Below are positions 6,901 through 7,671 of a stretch of 7,671 bases of DNA, in pieces. The notes below the pieces were generated by a model that saw only the letters and a program-made list of their open reading frames with translations, was not told where the DNA came from and did no database searches. The stretch spans positions 1-7,671 of the forward strand of contig JAEYUC010000084.1 of NCBI GenBank assembly GCA_023433705.1, in the 5' to 3' direction. The DNA comes from Pseudomonadota bacterium (GTDB lineage: Bacteria; Pseudomonadota; Gammaproteobacteria; Steroidobacterales; Steroidobacteraceae). The translations under genes were made by a program, and so were the position numbers. The stretch's first letter is position 1. Every line of letters starts with the position of its first letter.

Positions 6901-7671
6901 GCTCGTCGAACAGGAACAGCTTGCCGCGGATCGACGGCGTGTCGTCGGCGGCGGCCTCGGCGAGATGGCCCGCGAGTTTCAGGCGCTGGGCCTCACCGCC
7001 CGACAACGTCGGCACGGGCTGCCCCAGCTTCACGTACTCGAGTCCCACGTCGACGAGCGGCTGCAACCGGACCGCGACGCTCGAAACGTCCTTGAAGAAC
7101 ACCAGCGCCTCGGTGACCGTCATGTCGAGCACGTCGGCGATGTTGCGCCGGGTGCCGTCCGCGCCCTCGCGCCGGATTTCGAGCGTCTCGGCGCGATACC
7201 GCTTGCCGTCGCAATCCGGGCAGCGCAGGTACACGTCGGAGAGGAACTGCATCTCGACGTGTTCGAAGCCGTTGCCGTTGCAGGTCGGGCAACGCCCCGT
7301 GCCCGAGTTGAAACTGAACGTGCCCGGCGTGTAGCCGCGCGACTTCGCCGCGCCTTCGTTCGCGAACAGCTCGCGCACGACGTCGAACGCGCCGACGTAA
7401 CTCGCCGGATTCGAACGCGTCGTGCGACCGATCGAGCTCTGGTCGATCATCACGACGTCGTCGACGAGGTCCGCGCCTTCGATGCGGTCGAATGCGCCGG
7501 GCGCTTCGCTCGGCAATCCGAGCGACTTGCGCAGCGCCTTGTAGAGGACGTCTTCGATGAGCGTGGACTTGCCCGACCCCGACACGCCCGTGATACACAC
7601 GAGCCGTCGCAACGGGAAATCCACGTTCACGTTCTTGAGATTGTGCTGCGTGACGCCGCGCAGCTTGATGC
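3935..7671 (-). CDS. uvrA: Tandem (fused double) UvrA-like excinuclease ATPase, C-terminal ~1244 residues; start outside window
   Basis: The frame is open to the window edge; before the GTG at 7630 it still reads KLRGVTQHNLKN, normal UvrA sequence, so that GTG is internal. UvrA is the damage-sensing ABC ATPase of nucleotide excision repair. Residues are counted from the codon at 7630. Unit 1, second ABC half: Walker A 15-22, zinc module C114/C117-C137/C140, signature LSGGEAQ 209-215, Walker B to DEP 242-244. Linker 327-358 is encoded by a palindromic element. Unit 2, first half: Walker A 389-396, UvrB-binding-like region about 477-600, zinc module C611/C614-C635/C638, then only ~31 residues before C670/C673, so the insertion domain is almost lost; signature 751-757, Walker B to DEP 777-779. 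Unit 2, second half: Walker A 904-911, zinc module C1011/C1014-C1034/C1037, signature 1101-1107, DEP 1138-1140. All three visible ATPase sites look intact. A complete protein would be about 1800 residues or more against ~940 for ordinary UvrA. It is probably a paralogue beside a standard uvrA elsewhere. Confidence 0.95.
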   Translation of the reverse strand, partial: IKLRGVTQHNLKNVNVDFPLRRLVCITGVSGSGKSTLIEDVLYKALRKSLGLPSEAPGAFDRIEGADLVDDVVMIDQSSIGRTTRSNPASYVGAFDVVRELFANEGAAKSRGYTPGTFSFNSGTGRCPTCNGNGFEHVEMQFLSDVYLRCPDCDGKRYRAETLEIRREGADGTRRNIADVLDMTVTEALVFFKDVSSVAVRLQPLVDVGLEYVKLGQPVPTLSGGEAQRLKLAGHLAEAAADDTPSIRGKLFLFDEPTTGLHFDDVAKLLRAFRKLLKIGHSLLVIEHNLDVIRSSDWIIDLGPEGGDAGGQIVVAGTPLEVEAHSTSHTGKALRDYLKTVPGTEIPGEASMVRDVAPQTRASPGISVPGTANAITIHNAREHNLRSIDVEIPREAFTVITGVSGSGKSTLAFDIIFNEGQRRYLESLNAYARQFVQPAARPDVDAIYGIPPTVAIEQRTSRGGRKSTVATLTEIYHFLRLLYQKLGTQFCPTCDVPIEPQTPASIAERLLKQHKGSRILLLAPLVVARKGYYTELAKWANARGYKHLRVDGEMLTTWQWPRLNRFKEHTIELPVAQINVQKDNADSLERNLIKALDHGKGLVHVLDLDAKKPKVQVFSIKRACPSCGTSFAELDPRLFSFNSKHGWCEDCYGTGLSLEGFDEEQSGEEATWNEWMEDDAHACETCDGQRLNQVALHVRFRDLNIADLSARAIDDTVAFIDKLRLSKREAEIARDLMAEIKARLAFLQRVGLGYLPLDRSAPTLSGGEAQRIRLAAQLGSNLQGVCYVLDEPTIGLHPRDNRILLDALSELARHRNTLVVVEHDEDTIRRADHVIDLGPGAGVRGGQVVAAGKVAELMSNPASITGRFLAKPLAHAAEPRRATAARAPQLKLEGVELHNIRKENISIPVGRLVVVTGVSGSGKSTVARDVLYTNLKRLVGRRPSKGSRAKLPELTGVAAVRGVELIDRVLEVDQTPIGKTPRSCPATYIGFWDDIRKIFANTTEAKIAGYTTSRFSFNTAGGRCEACEGQGMQTIEMNFLPDVKVPCDTCRGRRFNAETLSILWRGKSIGDLLEMNIDDAVEFFAAHSSIHHALRLLQDVGLGYLTLGQPSPTLSGGEAQRIKLVTELAKVRGEERRGPRQKAPHTLYVLDEPTVGLHMADVEKLIHVLHRLVDVGNSVVVIEHNLDVMAEADWIIDMGPEAGAGGGKVVAAGPPAAVMAKAAQSHTGAVLREFLATRHEREAG
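6556..6651. repeat. REP-like palindromic element inserted in frame in uvrA
   Basis: Bases 6556-6586 and 6621-6651 are perfect 31-bp inverted repeats around a 34-base loop. Each arm holds two smaller palindromes: GTGCCTGGCAC (6558-6568, matched by GTGCCAGGCAC at 6639-6649) and TCCCGGGA (6574-6581 and 6626-6633). The element is 96 bp, exactly 32 codons, with no stop in the uvrA frame. It is read as VPGTEIPGEA, a short spacer, then ASPGISVPGT. It falls precisely between the end of UvrA unit 1 and the start of unit 2. The nested structure and the GTGCCTGGCAC core resemble REP/BIME-type dispersed repeats moved by RAYT transposases; that assignment is inferred, as no second copy is in the window. 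Confidence 0.85.

Noticed and set aside
1..7671. CRISPR array, tRNA, rRNA, transposase, phage or defence genes
   Set aside because: No regularly spaced repeats, RNA gene signatures or relevant protein motifs were seen on either strand.

Overview
The window is GC-rich, almost entirely coding, and reads as a chromosomal segment of a proteobacterium. The best guess is a high-GC gammaproteobacterium of the Xanthomonadales/Steroidobacterales type. This rests on codon use, a multidomain tandem UvrA, the NPYxPP-type small membrane protein, and a REP-like palindrome built on a GTGCCTGGCAC core. The genus cannot be fixed from the sequence.

Layout. The left end (1-1132, + strand) is the 3' part of a gene for a Pro/Ala/Lys-rich protein with a SPOR-like domain; its start lies outside the window. 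Its stop codon directly abuts the stop of a convergent gene, and a perfect 17-bp stem-loop lies just past the junction, inside the convergent gene. Everything from 1133 to 7671 is on the - strand. In transcription order it runs: (1) the C-terminal ~1244 residues of a tandem (double) UvrA-like ATPase whose start is beyond the right edge; (2) after 48 bp, a small exported protein with a strong ribosome binding site; (3) after 9 bp, a 100-residue protein with eight cysteines (zinc-ribbon-like); (4) a four-TM membrane protein; (5) a GH5 glycoside hydrolase (cellulase type) with a signal peptide; (6) a second four-TM membrane protein. Genes 3-4, 4-5 and 5-6 are each joined by 4-base stop/start overlaps (GTGA, ATGA, ATGA), so these four are almost certainly one translationally coupled unit. 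Genes 1 and 2 may be co-transcribed with them.

How they work together. UvrA is the damage-recognition ATPase of nucleotide excision repair. The downstream genes look unrelated to repair: an exported protein, a putative metal-binding protein, two small membrane proteins and an exported or lipid-anchored glucanase. No shared pathway can be demonstrated; the link is transcriptional.

Most notable observation. A 96-bp (32-codon) REP-like palindromic element with perfect 31-bp arms sits in frame inside the UvrA gene, exactly in the linker between its two UvrA units. Also notable are the reduced insertion domain of the second UvrA unit and the coding-sequence hairpin at the convergent junction. I saw no CRISPR array, tRNA, rRNA, insertion sequence or defence system, and no clear undescribed multi-gene system.
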